Origin: Ptychodera flava
Lineage: Eukaryota; Hemichordata; Enteropneusta; Ptychoderidae
Assembly (NCBI RefSeq): GCF_041260155.1
Contig: NC_091940.1
Span: forward strand, 25,844,370 to 25,908,369
DNA: 64,000 bases
Direction of reading: 5' to 3'
Part shown: positions 1 to 16,000 of the stretch, piece by piece
Position numbering within the stretch: position 1 is the stretch's first letter
How the letters are laid out: each line of letters starts with the position of its first letter
Translations under genes and position numbers: made by a program
Notes under the pieces: model-generated
Database searches by the model: none
What the model was told of the DNA's origin: nothing
Seen by the model: only the letters and a program-made list of their open reading frames with translations

Positions 1-19
1 GTATCCATGTCTATAGTAG

Positions 20-2771
<2,752 letters not shown>

Positions 2772-4106
2772 TTTACTATTCGTGTTGATAGTGTACAATT
2801 TCAGCATCCACATTTTGAAATTATTATGTTGTCTATATTTCAGGTATTGGATTTAGGTGCTAAATAGCATTATTCACCACTATGTACATGGCGAAATACC
2901 CATGATTGTGTAATTTGCATATAAAAAGGTTATGCAAATTACCTCACCGGGTGTGATTGAACAGTAGTCAGAAACTGTAGTGTGCCCTAGTGAGGCTATA
3001 GCGTCTGTGGCAAACTGTGTAACTAGAAAATTTGCATACTCCTGAATTTATGCAAGTGATATATGTCATAAAAAAACACTTGTAGGAAATGGAGGCTTCT
3101 GCGTAGTGTTTGTGCTGACCAGATCTTGGCTGTAGTCAAATAATTTGAAATGTTATAAATAGATACAATTTTCAGCCTGTGTAAAGTTGATGAAATCTGC
3201 AGCATTTTTTGTGAAGGATTTGTGTAAATTAAAGTATCTTCAAACGACAGAGCTGCAACTTCAGTTTTATAAATGTAGCTTTTTTTCTCTCTAAAGAAGA
3301 ACATTATTGTCTGTATACTTTCTTTTTGAAATTGTAAAAGAATACATCATATCTGACAGAAGTTTGGTCATTGATCTGACAACTGCTTGCTCTGCATGAA
3401 AGCATCGGTATGGTGTCCCCCTAGGCTGGCATAAATAGGCTTCTACCAGTCAGACATTTCAGCATTTGCATTTCTTGAGTCACATTTGAATATGAGCACC
3501 AGTTAACCCATACAGTCTTCAGAAAAAATCTCTGTCAGTCAATCATTTGATAAACGTAATACCCAGGCATCACAGAGAAACAAAAACAGCCATCTTTATT
3601 CAAATCAAGTACTGGACTTTTTTCTAAGTGTGGCTCTCAACTGCTTGTATTACACAGCATTCGTGTGGGTGTAGATTTGTGTTTTGCAGCCAAGCTAAGC
3701 ACCTAGCCTGACCATGTATTGCAGTTACAATAGATATGACACAATGGGTCATCAGGCGTACATATAGATGATTCTGCATGTGTGCAAGTGGAACAGCCCA
3801 GCACTGCGTTTTGTAACTCTAAAGGGACAAAGGTCTTATAAAATGAGCAACTTTGTCTCTTTTATGTTCAGAAGCTTTCAGATCTTTCCTGTAGCTGTTT
3901 AGCCTTCCTTGGTACAATTTTCTCTGTGTATTCATTACCCCAAAAGTAACAGCTGCCTTTGCTGTGTCTGTCACAGAGGGCGGGCTTATCAGCAATGCAA
4001 TGCCATTGCACCACCAGCTGGGTAAAGCTGCCAAAAAATTCCTTACATGTACGTTACCGGTGGATCCCGTGTATCACAGGTGCACCTGATGACCCAGCTG
4101 ATTTAA

Positions 4107-4353
4107 GTCTAATCCTGCCAAGTTCATGTATCACGTTGTTTAAAACCAGTGAGGTGTAACAGGTTCCATATCTTGAATTTTATCAAAACTTGAACATTTG
4201 AAGGCCCCTCAAAATCTAGATAATGTAAATATGAATTTTACTGACCAAAACTGCAGTAACCTACCAAGCCAAGTAGGTGAAATCCATATAGATAAAACTT
4301 TTTACTGACTTGGCAGATGGGGAAGTGATACCGTCTGGCAGGATTAGGGTTGT
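4107..4353. mobile_element. Candidate MITE with CCTAATCCTGCCA inverted ends
   Basis: The left end reads TTAAGTCTAATCCTGCCAAG (TTAA at 4103-4106). The right end, on the opposite strand, reads AACCCTAATCCTGCCAGACG. The right target site is no longer TTAA. A fragment with the same end (CCCTTATCCTGCCAAG) lies near 37170. This is probably another TTAA-targeting family, but the ends are diverged and the call is tentative. Confidence 0.4.
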
Positions 4354-4939
4354 AGACTTGCTAGCTAATCCTGCTTGGAACTTGCACAGCAATGAATGGT
4401 GGTACTTGCAAGTAAAATTCAGCAAGCACATAGTATCTCCCTGAAATAATATTAATAAAAAAAGATCAAAAAAGATGTGTGGCTGTTTGTTTATTTAAAC
4501 ACACCTGTTTATATTACTTTTTAAAGATATTAAAGAAATTTGTTCTTTGTGAAATCATATAACCATCAAAGATACTAGAGTCATATTTTAAGTTCAATAG
4601 TGATGACTCTGACAGACTCCTCCAAGATTTTCATCAGGGATGCCATCAGATTAGGGGATGTTATTGGTGTCTCGCACATCCGCCACCAGAATTTCACAAG
4701 GGAAACTATTAAGGAATGTAAAATGTACGACTCCATATAGTAAAGACACAACATAGGAACCCCACATGGTCACAGAGGCGATCCTGAAAATTATTTGACA
4801 AATGACATAGAATGTGTTTGAAGAGCTCTTGATGAAAAAGTATCCTGTGACCTTTAATAATGTACTTTTAGCATTACTTTTGTGCTCCACTTGTGGTGGC
4901 AAGTGTCTTTACTCTGCAGTGGTCAGGAAATGGAATTAA

Positions 4940-5131
4940 CCCTTTGAGCGCCAAAGTCTATTTTTGTCCCCTTTACAAAATAAACCCTGGTCAACTTTTC
5001 TCAGATTTTTGCCAAAATTTTGAGAAAAAACTGTAGCCAATGAAATGTGATGTCCATTTGGTCCAATTTATAAAAGTTGGTAAAATTTTGCACTAAAATT
5101 TTGTTGGGAGAAAATTACAGCGCTCAAAGGG
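4940..5131. mobile_element. piggyBac-type MITE, copy 1
   Basis: Flanked on both sides by TTAA (4936-4939 and 5132-5135). Terminal inverted repeats are CCCTTTGAGCGC on the left and GCGCTCAAAGGG on the right. A CCCTTTG end plus a TTAA target duplication is the hallmark of piggyBac elements. Length is 192 bp and there is no coding capacity. Related copies are at 40460-40694 and 52584-52807, so mobilisation in trans is inferred. Confidence 0.88.
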
Positions 5132-8033
5132 TTAAAGACTGCAGTGTGTCCCCAGTCCACAATTAATCTCCCCATAAATATCTGAAAGCTATACGTAGGT
5201 TGTTCATGGCTGTTGAATTTAGTAAACCTCCAAATTTCACATCATAGATTAAACCCTGTATGCCCATGTACACGTCTGTTTGCATCCCTTTCTGTTTCTC
5301 AAAAGATCAATCAAGCTTTACCATGGGGCTGTTTGCTATAAAGGAAATGGTTCGTCTGTGCTGGGTCCAAATTATGGTTCAGTGAACTCCAGGAACATGT
5401 AGCAAACAGTGAATTAGGCAGAACTACTGCATATTTCCTAACCAACAGTTAACCCTGACCCAAGAGTGGTTTCGCAAAATCAATATTTGAATGTAGACTG
5501 CATTTACAGTCATTCTCTGGCTTAATCCCTGTAGCATAAGCAAATAAACAAACATCTAATGAGTGCGAACTTTCATCCATATCTTTATACTTTTTGATGC
5601 CTATCTGAACCCCACAGGATGTCTTTCTCTGCTTGATTAATGTTGAAAAGTAATGTACATTCGAATAAAGGATTGACTCAACGAAGGGTCTGAGAAAATC
5701 TGGCATTACAAGATGACATGAACGTGTACCTATTTAAACCCACTCTTTATTTGAACAGGCACATATCTGCTTTTATGTAGTGATGGTCATTGTGGTACAA
5801 TTCTATTGATTAGAAAGCATCATGGCAAGAATGTCTATTAATTGTTTGTGCACTTGATGAAATCTCAAGTCACTGGTCAATGCGAGTGTTCAAGATGTAT
5901 TTTTTATTGTTCAAAGTGGCGTTCTCAGCATTGTAAAATAGACTATTTCAATTACTGTATGATTGTTCCGGTATGCTTGTCTTAGTGGCTACAGTCACAG
6001 CAATATAGTTACATACATGTATCTGTATCATATTTTGTCAGAGTCTGCGACAAAAACTGATTTCATGGCTGTATGCCTTTTTTTGTACCTTCTTTTTTTA
6101 CCATAATTTTTCTGATATCATGTATTACATTTATCACACAAAACAATCATCAAAATAATCTCACTGTCCTCGTCCCAATCATGATGCTGTGTTCAATACT
6201 TTTTGATAAAAACAGGGAGTTGAAAGAGATGTTTTGCAATGAAGCTGGCATGAAAACCAGTTGGTGACCAAAAATTCGATATTAAAGTAAATAATATCAA
6301 ATAAACATGTAGGTGAGTGAATTTTATAGTGGTATGTGGTCACGTCTTTTTTCTCATCACACAATTTTATGAAGACATTGAGTGTCAAAGCCAAGGGTAA
6401 CCTCATAGTTTTGTTGCAAATGTCAGCATGCATATCTGTTATGCATACAAGGGTTTTGATCAAACATTTGTGAATACAACTTATCTTTACAAAGATGGTC
6501 ACATTCTAAGCTTTTTTTCTTCATTCCGAAGGGCACAGAATAGCTGTAAGTGTAGTGTAACATAGAAGCTATAGTCAACTGTTATTGTGAGATATTTTTG
6601 AATATTTTCTTCAACCTCATATTTGATGAACATAGAACAGGGAGGAACTGCCACAGTTTCATGTGTGCACATCACCAAAAATTTGTACAGAACATCTATT
6701 TACACCAGCGCACAGGCAATATCAAAGACCACTTTATATTCATTAACTTTTCACAATGCTTGCCTCTATCACCCAGTGTTTTTCTAGGAAGGAAAAACTT
6801 CTATCAGAATGCTGTAGGTTAATTAGGATAGCACATTATGCTGCATGTGGCGCCTGGCTTTTTAGGGGCTAAACAACATACCCAATCCTCGTAGTAAGGA
6901 TGTGCATATATGCTGGTGTCTTTGTTTGCCTTACCTGATGAATAAATAGAAACATACTATCTAGAACAATGTTGAGTTGTGTTATTCATTGTACAGTGTA
7001 AATCCAGTATTTTCTGTCCAGTCACTCAGTACTAAATATAGACCCCACCCGAGTTACTGGCTGGCCAACGCGTTCACCCCACCATCTACGCAATAGCCTA
7101 CCATTAGTGCGAGGTCTGCTGATGTTTAGTCCTTCAATATATTATATGTTTCAATATGTTATATGCCAACAGACTTGGAGCAAGTCTATACTGAATATCA
7201 ATACACATGGATATCCATTTTATTAAATTTCATCAGAAAGACATAGGAATAGGTTAAACCACTATAAAAAGAAATATGTCCAACCTCCAAAAAGTTATTT
7301 TTCCCAGAACTTGCCAGCCAATACACTGCACAAAGTAGACAACCACTTATTTGTACATATACTGCACCAAGTCAGAACCATTTATGCCAAAAGACAATAA
7401 AAATGAAGATCAGTGGCTACATTTTGTGTATTGTGCAGTTCTTTTCTTCGATTTTTGTACAGATATTTTTTCCACCGAAAGTGACTAGATACTGCCAGTG
7501 GAGAATTCAACATCAAAGACCGTAAGGAAGGAAACCATGTACAAGACACAGGTTTGATAGGTATAACCTAATAAACATATTAACATAACAGTTAATAATA
7601 TAAATATTATGAATATAAAACGGTTTCATAATTGGATGTAATCGCCCACTTGGTGGGTGATTACCTCCCATGCATCTACATTCATTCAGTCCTTCCTTGA
7701 GCTGTATTAACAAAGTTTAATTAGCAGCAGATTCATATTGCTACATAAATTAACAAAATGTCAAAAGAAGAATGTTTATATGCAGCAGGAATTATGTTCT
7801 TACTGTTCAGATTTTACAGTGCACCGCATGGTATCCTTCACTTGTTCACGTTTCCACCACCACAAAGGGACCTGAAATGTTGATATTTTCTGCTATGAAT
7901 AGCGCGAATCCATGCATTAAAAATATACAAATAGACAAAACTAGATAAAGTATCTAACACTTTAAAATATATGATACACAACCAAAACATAACCCTCCCC
8001 GATATCAACTGGTCAACCAAATAAATAAGCTTA

Positions 8034-8071
8034 ATCATTGACCCTCGAGAAATTTCTCGAGGGTCTATGGT
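8034..8071. repeat. Near-perfect 38-bp palindrome abutting a MITE
   Basis: The central 26 bp (8040-8065) are a perfect palindrome with half-site GACCCTCGAGAAA; the flanks ATCATT/TATGGT extend it imperfectly. The element immediately abuts the TTAA of the MITE at 8075. A related 26-bp palindrome with ACCATAGAC arms and a CCTCGAAA centre is at 63310-63335, so this is a dispersed sequence rather than a chance hairpin. Confidence 0.75.
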
Positions 8072-8074
8072 TAA

Positions 8075-8248
8075 TACAGTCACCTGTAATCTAAATATGC
8101 CTATTAGTATTTATGTCAAAGGGGCATGCATTGGTATTCAAAATGCCCACGTGGGGGCGCTGTTTTTAAAAAGCGGCCACCCGCTTAAAATCTGTGATTG
8201 GTTAGATTTTCTCTTCTGTGGCAAAATTGGAAAAGGTGACTGTATACC
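8075..8248. mobile_element. TTAA MITE with TACAGTCACCTG ends, diverged copy 1
   Basis: Flanked by TTAA at 8071-8074 and 8249-8252. It aligns along its length with the copies at 35710-35895 and 36931-37115; shared internal blocks include TGTGATTGGTTAGATTTTCT, GGGGGCGCTGTTTTTAAAAA and CCACCCGCTTAAAATC. The left end has lost about five terminal bases and the interior lacks a short CCATGGTAACTG block. It has no coding capacity. Confidence 0.85.
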
Positions 8249-8252
8249 TTAA

Positions 8253-9132
8253 GTGGCGAAATTCGTCAATATCGCAGAACACGAGATTCTGAGAAGTCAC
8301 GAACGTGACATGTGAAGCGTGGCCGTTAGGAGTGATTTGATTGGCTACTTTAAAGTTAAGGCAACGTCATCACATGTAAAAGGCATTTTTTGTAGGTGGG
8401 CTCATTCCACGCACACATGAAGAACAATCAATATGTCATCGTATGAACATATTTTATCACAATTTGATATATTCTGTCGTTTATTTATTCAGAATTACAA
8501 GTTTCATAACGATTTGCGAATGTTAACAGCCTCCCTGCACATACTTACCATGTGATTATCCAACCTACACATAAATGGTTTACACTTCCGCCACATTTCA
8601 CACAAGATGAATGAGGTGCAGAGTTCAGACAACTACGTTGTTGGAAATATCGGACAAATGTTGCAACGCATCTTGAAATTGTTTCGTGGTTGTTTTGTTG
8701 TGTGTGAGTTGGAAATTCTGCAACTGAACTGCGCTTAAAGTTAAAACCGAGAGAGAAGACTGAAGTTGTGTTACTGAAACCAATCGTTGTAGAACGATAT
8801 CCCACATTTCGAAATTTGTGTTGGATGTGCAGAGCTGGTGACTTGGTGAGTCGTGCGTGTGCCAACCGGAAGAAAATGCCAACTCTCTTTCTTTCTGAGC
8901 CAATGTCATTATTGTGAACACGGCTAATGAATAAATATATATATATGCCTGCCGATTGCAACAAGTTTATGCGCAAATTTAAATTCCAAAAATAATCATT
9001 TATTATGTTCATACAGTTTGTTTCCAAATTTCGTACCAACAGACAGATTCTCACAGACATACGACCGTATCCGCGGGCGTATTAAAGAAGACTCGCTCAT
9101 AAATCGTCCTGGCACAACTGTACATGTAGTTT
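8253..9132. other. CpG-containing spacer upstream of the CEPT1/CHPT1-like gene
   Basis: CpG is denser here than in the surrounding intergenic DNA, as in a promoter region, so it may hold the untranslated 5' end of the phosphotransferase gene. The first recognisable coding exon lies downstream at 10050, behind an AG acceptor at 10024-10025. A 171-codon open frame on the minus strand (8545-9060) matches no family I know and is not called as a gene. Confidence 0.35.
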
Positions 9133-9141
9133 GTCTCTGAA

Positions 9142-9252
9142 TTGCTGCGGATCCGTAGCCCTACCTACCACTCCCTTTGCTGGTTGTGTGGGGGAGTGGC
9201 ACTCCCTAACACAACCAGCAAAGGGAGTGGTAGGGCAACGGATCCGCAGCAA
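9142..9252. mobile_element. GCTGC-family foldback element, 111 bp
   Basis: The two halves are inverted copies of each other. Both ends read TTGCTGCGGATCCG from outside in, followed by GTAGCCC/GTTGCCC and CCACTCCCTTTGCTGGTTGT. It is bordered by a 9-bp direct repeat with one mismatch: GTCTCTGAA (9133-9141) and GTCTCTGAG (9253-9261). A foldback structure with a 9-bp target duplication suggests a Mutator-like origin; that assignment is inference. Its arms resemble those of the element at 59893-60010. Confidence 0.85.
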
Positions 9253-9468
9253 GTCTCTGAGACGTTGTAGAAAGACCTATTGCATCTATGGATTTTCACA
9301 CCTCATGTCCTTGTGATATTTAAAAAAATGTAATTATAATACTGTTCTGCAAAAATCATTGGCTTCCCTGTGTCCTAGCATGCATCTGTTAGGACATGGT
9401 CCCATAGAGGAACCTTGTTTAGGATGTATATGACCATACAGTATGTATCTGTCTGGGTGTCTGTGTAG

Positions 9469-9542
<74 letters not shown>

Positions 9543-9543
9543 C
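9469..9543. repeat. (TC)n microsatellite
   Basis: An almost pure CT dinucleotide run of about 70 bp, followed by a C-rich stretch to about 9558. The long Arg-Glu or Leu-Ser open frames across it are translations of the repeat. Confidence 0.98.
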
Positions 9544-9598
9544 CTCCCCCCACACCCCGGAGGAAGGCATACATATAGTCTGGAAAGTTACTACATAC

Positions 9599-9720
9599 TA
9601 GCTGCAATAATTGCAGCCCACGGCCTGTATGTGCGTCGGCTTTTTCTGTCGTGTTGGTTGTTTAGCGTTGGCCAATGGCCAACACGACAGGAAAGGCCAT
9701 AGCTACAATCATTGCAGCTA
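9599..9720. mobile_element. GCTGC-family foldback element, 122 bp
   Basis: The left end reads TAGCTGCAATAATTGCAGCC and the right end (opposite strand) TAGCTGCAATGATTGTAGC; the inner arms share CTGTCGTGTTGG. The left arm carries about 20 bp not found in the right arm. A weak flanking similarity (GGAAAGTTAC before, GGAAGTTGC after) could be a decayed target duplication, but seven extra bases separate it from the left end. Its ends match the large foldback at 34802-35420. Confidence 0.7.
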
Positions 9721-10049
9721 GGAAGTTGCACACCATCTTGAAAATGAGCTAAATCAAGTATTTGTAGTAGGAAGGTGTCAGGGTCAAATCTGGCATCTGT
9801 AAGTCACATTAATTTCCACAAATTTCAACACAGGGAATGGCAAACTTAAAAATATAAAGACAACTTTTCTAGCCATTACTACATTTATAAGGATTATAAG
9901 AATGTTCAACAGCACTCGACAGACTTTGACCTTTTACAACAGAGGTTGAAAAGAAATTGTAGCTTGAAACTTTATACTCCGGAGACAGAGACAAAACTCA
10001 GATATTCTTTCTCATACATCCTCAGATACCTGAAGTGACCTTTGCAAGG

Positions 10050-13000
10050 ATGTTCCAGATACTGAGTTCAACCCAGCTTAAGCACCTGGAAGAATACAAA
10101 TACCATGGTGCCCGACCAACGCTTACAGAGAGAATGATACTGGCTCGATACTGGGATTGGCTGGTGAAACAGGTTCCTCTTTGGTTAGCCCCCAATGTGA
10201 TGACACTCATGGGCTTGATGTTGAACATTTTCATTGTGTCTGTAATGATTTACTATTGCCCTACAGGGAAAGAGCAGGTAATTGTAATGACTTTGACTCC
10301 TTCAGTTGATTGTATGGCATTTTTTTTCTTGTAGTACAACTTGCACTGCAGTGTTTTCTCTAGCGTGTGCGATTGCACGAATCCCCACCTATTCGAACAA
10401 GGTTCCCCTTAAAACAAACACCACCATGGTTTGTCCCAAATCCATTGTTTTCTATGGTAAAGTTGGACCTGTATACAGGGAACTGGGGGTGAAAGGCTTA
10501 AAACAAACACACACACAGCGCCACGGAGTGGAGTGAGTAAGAAGAAAACAGACAAACTGTGTTGCCAACAATGAACGTACACAAATGACATTTCAAACAA
10601 ATAGACATTTCATCTTGCCTCCTTTATGGGAAGAAGCATTGCATCAACAGAATGTAGACAAAATCTGCAAGGAAAGCTGAGGATATTTTTGTGCTTACAG
10701 ATTCTGTCAGCCGTTGTTGTTTAATAAGGCTGTAAATCTGTTGTTTCATATAGCATAATAAAAATAATGGTGAAAAATGATATTTGAATAAAGGAAAAAA
10801 GTTATGTTCTTTTTTCAGGCTCCTGGCTGGGTCTATCTTGCCTGCTTTGCTGCATATTTCACATTTCAGAGTTTGGATGGCATTGATGGAAAACAAGCGA
10901 GGAGGACAAACACAGGATCAGCCCTCGGTGAACTTATGGACCATGGCTGTGACACCTTTTCCATGAGTAAGTCTAATTCATGCAGCAACTGTACTACCAG
11001 CTCATAGCCTTTACCAAGGGTTAAAATTTCTAGCCGGTGCCGATAAATATCCCCTGCCAAGGGTTACTATCAAGTCAACCTTGTGAATAAAGCTACTTGT
11101 GTCACCAGATGGAGCATGGGTGCAGCCCATCATTGCTTTTGACCTGATCTTTGCGGTGAGATGGAGGTAAAAGGCTCATGAATAGATAGTAAACCATGTA
11201 TAGGGTTCAGTCAGTCATTCTGTGTAACAGTTAGATCTGTCATGGTTTATGTCAGCTTCTGCAGGAAAGATGTAATGACTGATACACTTAAATACACTTC
11301 AGAAATGTATATCATTTTAATGAAAAGATGTTTGATAGACAGTTATTTTTCTTTGTTGTAAAACAGAAATAAAAATTAATGGAGACAATTAGTAGCTGCC
11401 TCACACAATTTGAACTAATTCTATATATAATTTAGATAGAGTGTGTGTGCTGAAAGTCACCAGGTCAACTATCCCTGATGCACCAAAAGACAGAAAGGAT
11501 GTCTGGCATGCCTGTGTGAAGGTAAAGTGGCCTGACTGAACTCTGGCAAACAAACTGTCAGGGTGTAAGAAAATGTTGACTGAATTCTGCTCTACCGTAG
11601 GAACTTCTCTCATATACAAAAGGAAACTTTGAAATGGCGGGGCATTGCTGAAATTTATCAGCTCATTGTCTTCAAGCAAAATGATAAGGTTGCCATTGGA
11701 GTGGTGGTTCATGATATTTTATTTGCCAACATGCACAATTACAAAGAGAAATTTATTTGCCTTGGTTCATCATGGCAGGATATACGTAGGGACATGTGAT
11801 GCTTCCATTAATTGCAAATTTTTGACTGATCTTCCGTATCTTTATAGTTACAGCCACCATTGCAGCATGTCTGACCCTGCAGCTTGGATCTCTGATGTAC
11901 GTCATTGTTCCCATGTATGGTATCTTTGAACAGTTTTGTGCACGATGGCAGAACTGTGTGACCGGAGTCAGAGAATTTGGCCTGTAAGTTTATCTATCAT
12001 CAGCGTTTGAACTTTCAGTCTTTCTCAATTTTCCCCAAAGTTTGCTGAAGTGTTTTGTATCAATTTTTTCTCATGAAAACTTTACAATCATGATGATCAT
12101 GTTGTTTCTTCATGTGCATTTTACTCTCATGATCATCTACCAACATAGAATGGGTAAAACCCAGAATTCTAATTGGGGGGTATAAACAAACCCATGTATA
12201 CAAACGTGCATACAAGTATGTGTATTTCCATATGCATTTGTACTGCCATCATGTGATTGATTCGTTAGGTGTACTGGGTCCGCAGAACACAACACGCCAA
12301 TGTTATTCCAGAGTAGAACCATTACGGTGTTGCCAGCAAGAAATGTTGAAGTGAATATGTCTTATGTCCATTTCAGGTTTCAATCATATTTTATCGTGTC
12401 ATTATGTGCATACAGACAACTTTTTTATCTACCCCTCAGAGGTTGTCCAATCCTTGTTTTGGCCTGCAAGATCTGTAGATATGAATGTGTGTGTATGTGT
12501 GATACAGTATCTGTGCATTTGTACATATTTCTCACTCCACCACTCTCGGTTATCACTAACGCTGACATTTTTAGCTCACGTGTTCACACACATGAGCATA
12601 TGTCACAGCGATGTCTGTCTGTCTTACGTTTGACTGTGTGTGTGTATGCATTCTTCCAATTGTGATACCTTCTTACATTATCACCGACTGACAAAGAATA
12701 TCAACTTTTCCCTGAAACATCACTCGCTGAGAACATTCTAAGACTACAGTGCATGTTCATATCTTTTATTTTTAATAATTGATATTTCTCTCTCAAGTAT
12801 TCAAGTGATTGGTTGTCTGTGCGTACTCATGTGCTCTATGGCTCTCTTGAGATCTTGAATGAACTTGTTACACTATAGCTGACATGCACAGTACATGTAT
12901 ATCTGGAGGTCCACCATGGAAAGATTGCCTGCAGTATATTGCGTCATTATTTTCCTGTAGGGTTCTTTGTACTTAACCTTTTCAGATCAACTAGTTGCTC

Positions 13001-16000
13001 ATCAGGTGCTGTTGCAACAGAGTCCAGAACAGTCTTATAGTATAGAAGAGAAATAAACAAGTTAAAGTAACATGCTCCTGTCGCATTTTGGGTTCATCAG
13101 ACATCCAGAAAATATTTAGAGGATAAAGTTCTGTGTCGCTTCAAGTTTGCACTGATATTGATAAGTTGATTGATAGTCAGTAACACAAAACTATTGATTC
13201 AGAAGAATTGACTTTCCTGAAATCATCAATGTGCCATTTTATACTGTGTGAATTACATGTATGTACAAGCAGAAAACTGCCTGACCAATTTTTTGATCAC
13301 CAAAAGGTCAACTGGGAAGCTGTGTCTTGAAGATCTCAGAGTCCACAGGTTTGGTTCTGGAAAGTTTAATGGCTTTTCCTTTGATTTCAGGCACATGCAG
13401 CTATACTTTCCAACAGATATCTGAAATTTTTCCAGGACACATAGTCTTGCTTAACAGGATTCAGACTGCTGCAGTGTTTGTCCCATTTCAAAAAGAAAAG
13501 TCATGTTTGTCTTCTAGGCAATGTGTAGACTTCAAGGCGACAGCGACTGTTCATTGAATAGTTTTCTTGAAATTTTGTTCAGGCATGGGAGTCATGTGTT
13601 GGTAATCTTATCCATGTTGCACTTCTCGTCAGTGATGTAGGTTTAGAAGACATGCATGTAACTGACAAATTCATAAAGAATTGAATTAGAAATTAAAAAG
13701 TTACCAGTCAGTCATCCACAACTTACTATGACTTCTGTGCACCAGCATCAGACATACTTGAGTTGTTGGCATGTCACATTTAAGATGGGTAGAAAAATTA
13801 TGAAACAAAGGTACAAACCTCCAAACTATGCATTTTTGCCTTTAGTTCTTTTATACCTCACTGATTATTGATTAGTCATCTACAACTTACTTTGACTTCC
13901 TTGCTTATGGTCTATGTACCAGCATCAGATATACTTTAGTTTTCGCCATGTCAAATTACAAGCCTTAAACTTACTCATCTGATACTTTGCCAGATCACCG
14001 TATTTTCTCTCATCTTAAATGTAGCATGGTGTATACATGCATATGTTTTGTTGATTTGTTTGTGGATTGACATGTCCAAAAGACGAAGATGGAAAAGAAA
14101 AAATTTAGATACATTCATGACTCCATCTGTTGGCTCTGAGTCATGGACGACGTGTAAACTTTTCCTACTTTGCTTCAGGACAGTACATGAACGTAGCCTA
14201 CACAACCTCTCACCAGGAGAGATGAGTTAATGGTATTCTCACCGCAGGCTAGGCTTGATGGCAATTTAAGTACTCACAGAACTGTGTGTGACCTCCTGCA
14301 AAGATTAGACGGTGTGAAAAGTGGAAAAAAACTGCAGGTTTTTACAATATTGACTTTGTGTGTGTGCGCCAAGTCCTCATGAGAGAGATAGATTGCTGCA
14401 GGATAGGGTCCCCAAAGTTGATTTTATTCCCAAAAGCAGAGTAATATCCTCCTTCCTAAAAGTCGTTTTAAATCCCAAGGCATTTGTTTAAGTGTTAAGT
14501 GTTTTGTGTTGGAATGTGAGATCTCTTTTTTCCACTCATTAATTTGACACAACATTGACATGGATAATAAACCCAGTCTTCACAAATTAACATCTGGACT
14601 AGCAGTTGCTTTCTTGTTACAGCTTGTACTTCTCTGTATAGCCAGTCTTGGCTGATTAAAATTGTACATCATACATAATTAGCTTTTGAAATTTCTCCAT
14701 CAAAATGCCTTCTTGTACACTGATATTTCTGACATTTTGCTTGGAGCAGGGCTGGGGAGGGAGGAGGCAGTGTTGTCAACCAATTTTTGGGAAATCACAA
14801 GGGGGCTTTTCGTACGAACGTTATGGCACAGTGCCCCATAGGAGATGGCATGGGTTAAGTTGTGATTCGAATTATGACTGTATGGCTGAGTGTTTGCCGT
14901 GTGATGTGTGATGAGTGATTGTAGAAATGGAGGGAAAAGTTGGGCAGATTTGGTAAATATGTTGAACACTGAAAACAGAATACAAAAGAAGCTAGCTGGC
15001 TATACAGAAGGTAGATCTTTGTTATTTTTAGTACAATGTCTGAGATCACTTTGGGATTTTGCTTTCAGCTTTGACCATGTGGAGATCGAAGTGTACACCA
15101 TGTTAATCTTTCTGTTGCCTGGCCTGTTTGGTGCTGATGTCTATGATACAAAGGTAGGCCTGAGCTTCTGAAAATTGCAAACACAATCATGCACTGACTT
15201 TTATTTGTGTCAGTGGAAGCTGTAAAGAAACAGACACAAACACAGTCTCAATTAGAAGATTTTTCCACAACGGCATTGCAATTCAGAACTTCTGTGTCAA
15301 GGCCACAGAGACATTGACAGTAACATTGTTGTTAATTATATTACAGCTTTGTCAATACCAGTGAATTTTGTGACATCATACCCTTAGATTACTACTGATA
15401 ATGTATCCAGTTATCTAGCATTATAGCCCCAGATGTTATCTACTAGCAATAATGTACCCCTCCATGCTGATAATTGACTGAACTAAACTTCGCACTCAAT
15501 AATGTACTCTACTATGCTTCGTATACTGTATTATGCCAGGCAAAGTTTGCTGTCTTCCAATATGGGCCTGGAAGGGATACATTATTGCTTAAATAAAGGT
15601 TACTGGTAAAGGCAGAATTCAATGACAACGTGACCCTTTGTGGCTGGACAGAAAGATTTATCAGCTTTTTACAGAATGCTCTACCCTTTCACCACCATTT
15701 TGGTTTCTCCCTTTGGCTTTCTTGAGAGAAGTTAATCTGTACAGACGTTGAAAGGTTGAAAAATCTACTGGTTATCAATTGTTTTCTAGGCCAGATAAAC
15801 ATGGCATAGATAGTATCCAAGCTATGGTGCGACTGACTTAAGTATTTTGTTTGTTGTGTGCAATATTTCTACTGGTTTTCATACTAAATAGCGATGTTTT
15901 AAAAAAATTATGGTTCACAAGATTTTTCCCTTGATAAGCCATATGACAATGACCAATTTCATGATACAGTACACATCGCCATCAGGACAACAGCACTCAA

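Larger units (their letters stand above)
2772..8033. other. VPS35 3' UTR and intergenic spacer
   Basis: AT-rich DNA with no convincing coding exon on either strand. The VPS35 3' UTR begins here, but its end cannot be fixed; AATAAA occurs for example at 6941-6946. Two MITE-like elements lie in it (4107-4353 and 4940-5131) and are listed separately. Elsewhere I see nothing recognisable. Confidence 0.6.

Noticed and set aside
8545-9060. 171-codon open frame on the minus strand, the longest single frame in the window
   Set aside because: No recognisable domain and an overlapping 98-codon frame on the same strand. It is Asn/Ser/Ile-rich as expected of translated AT-rich DNA, with no splice-site or homology support.
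9334-9607. Arg-Glu repeat proteins on the minus strand
   Set aside because: They are translations of the (TC)n microsatellite at 9469-9543; the same applies to frames over 29201-29317.
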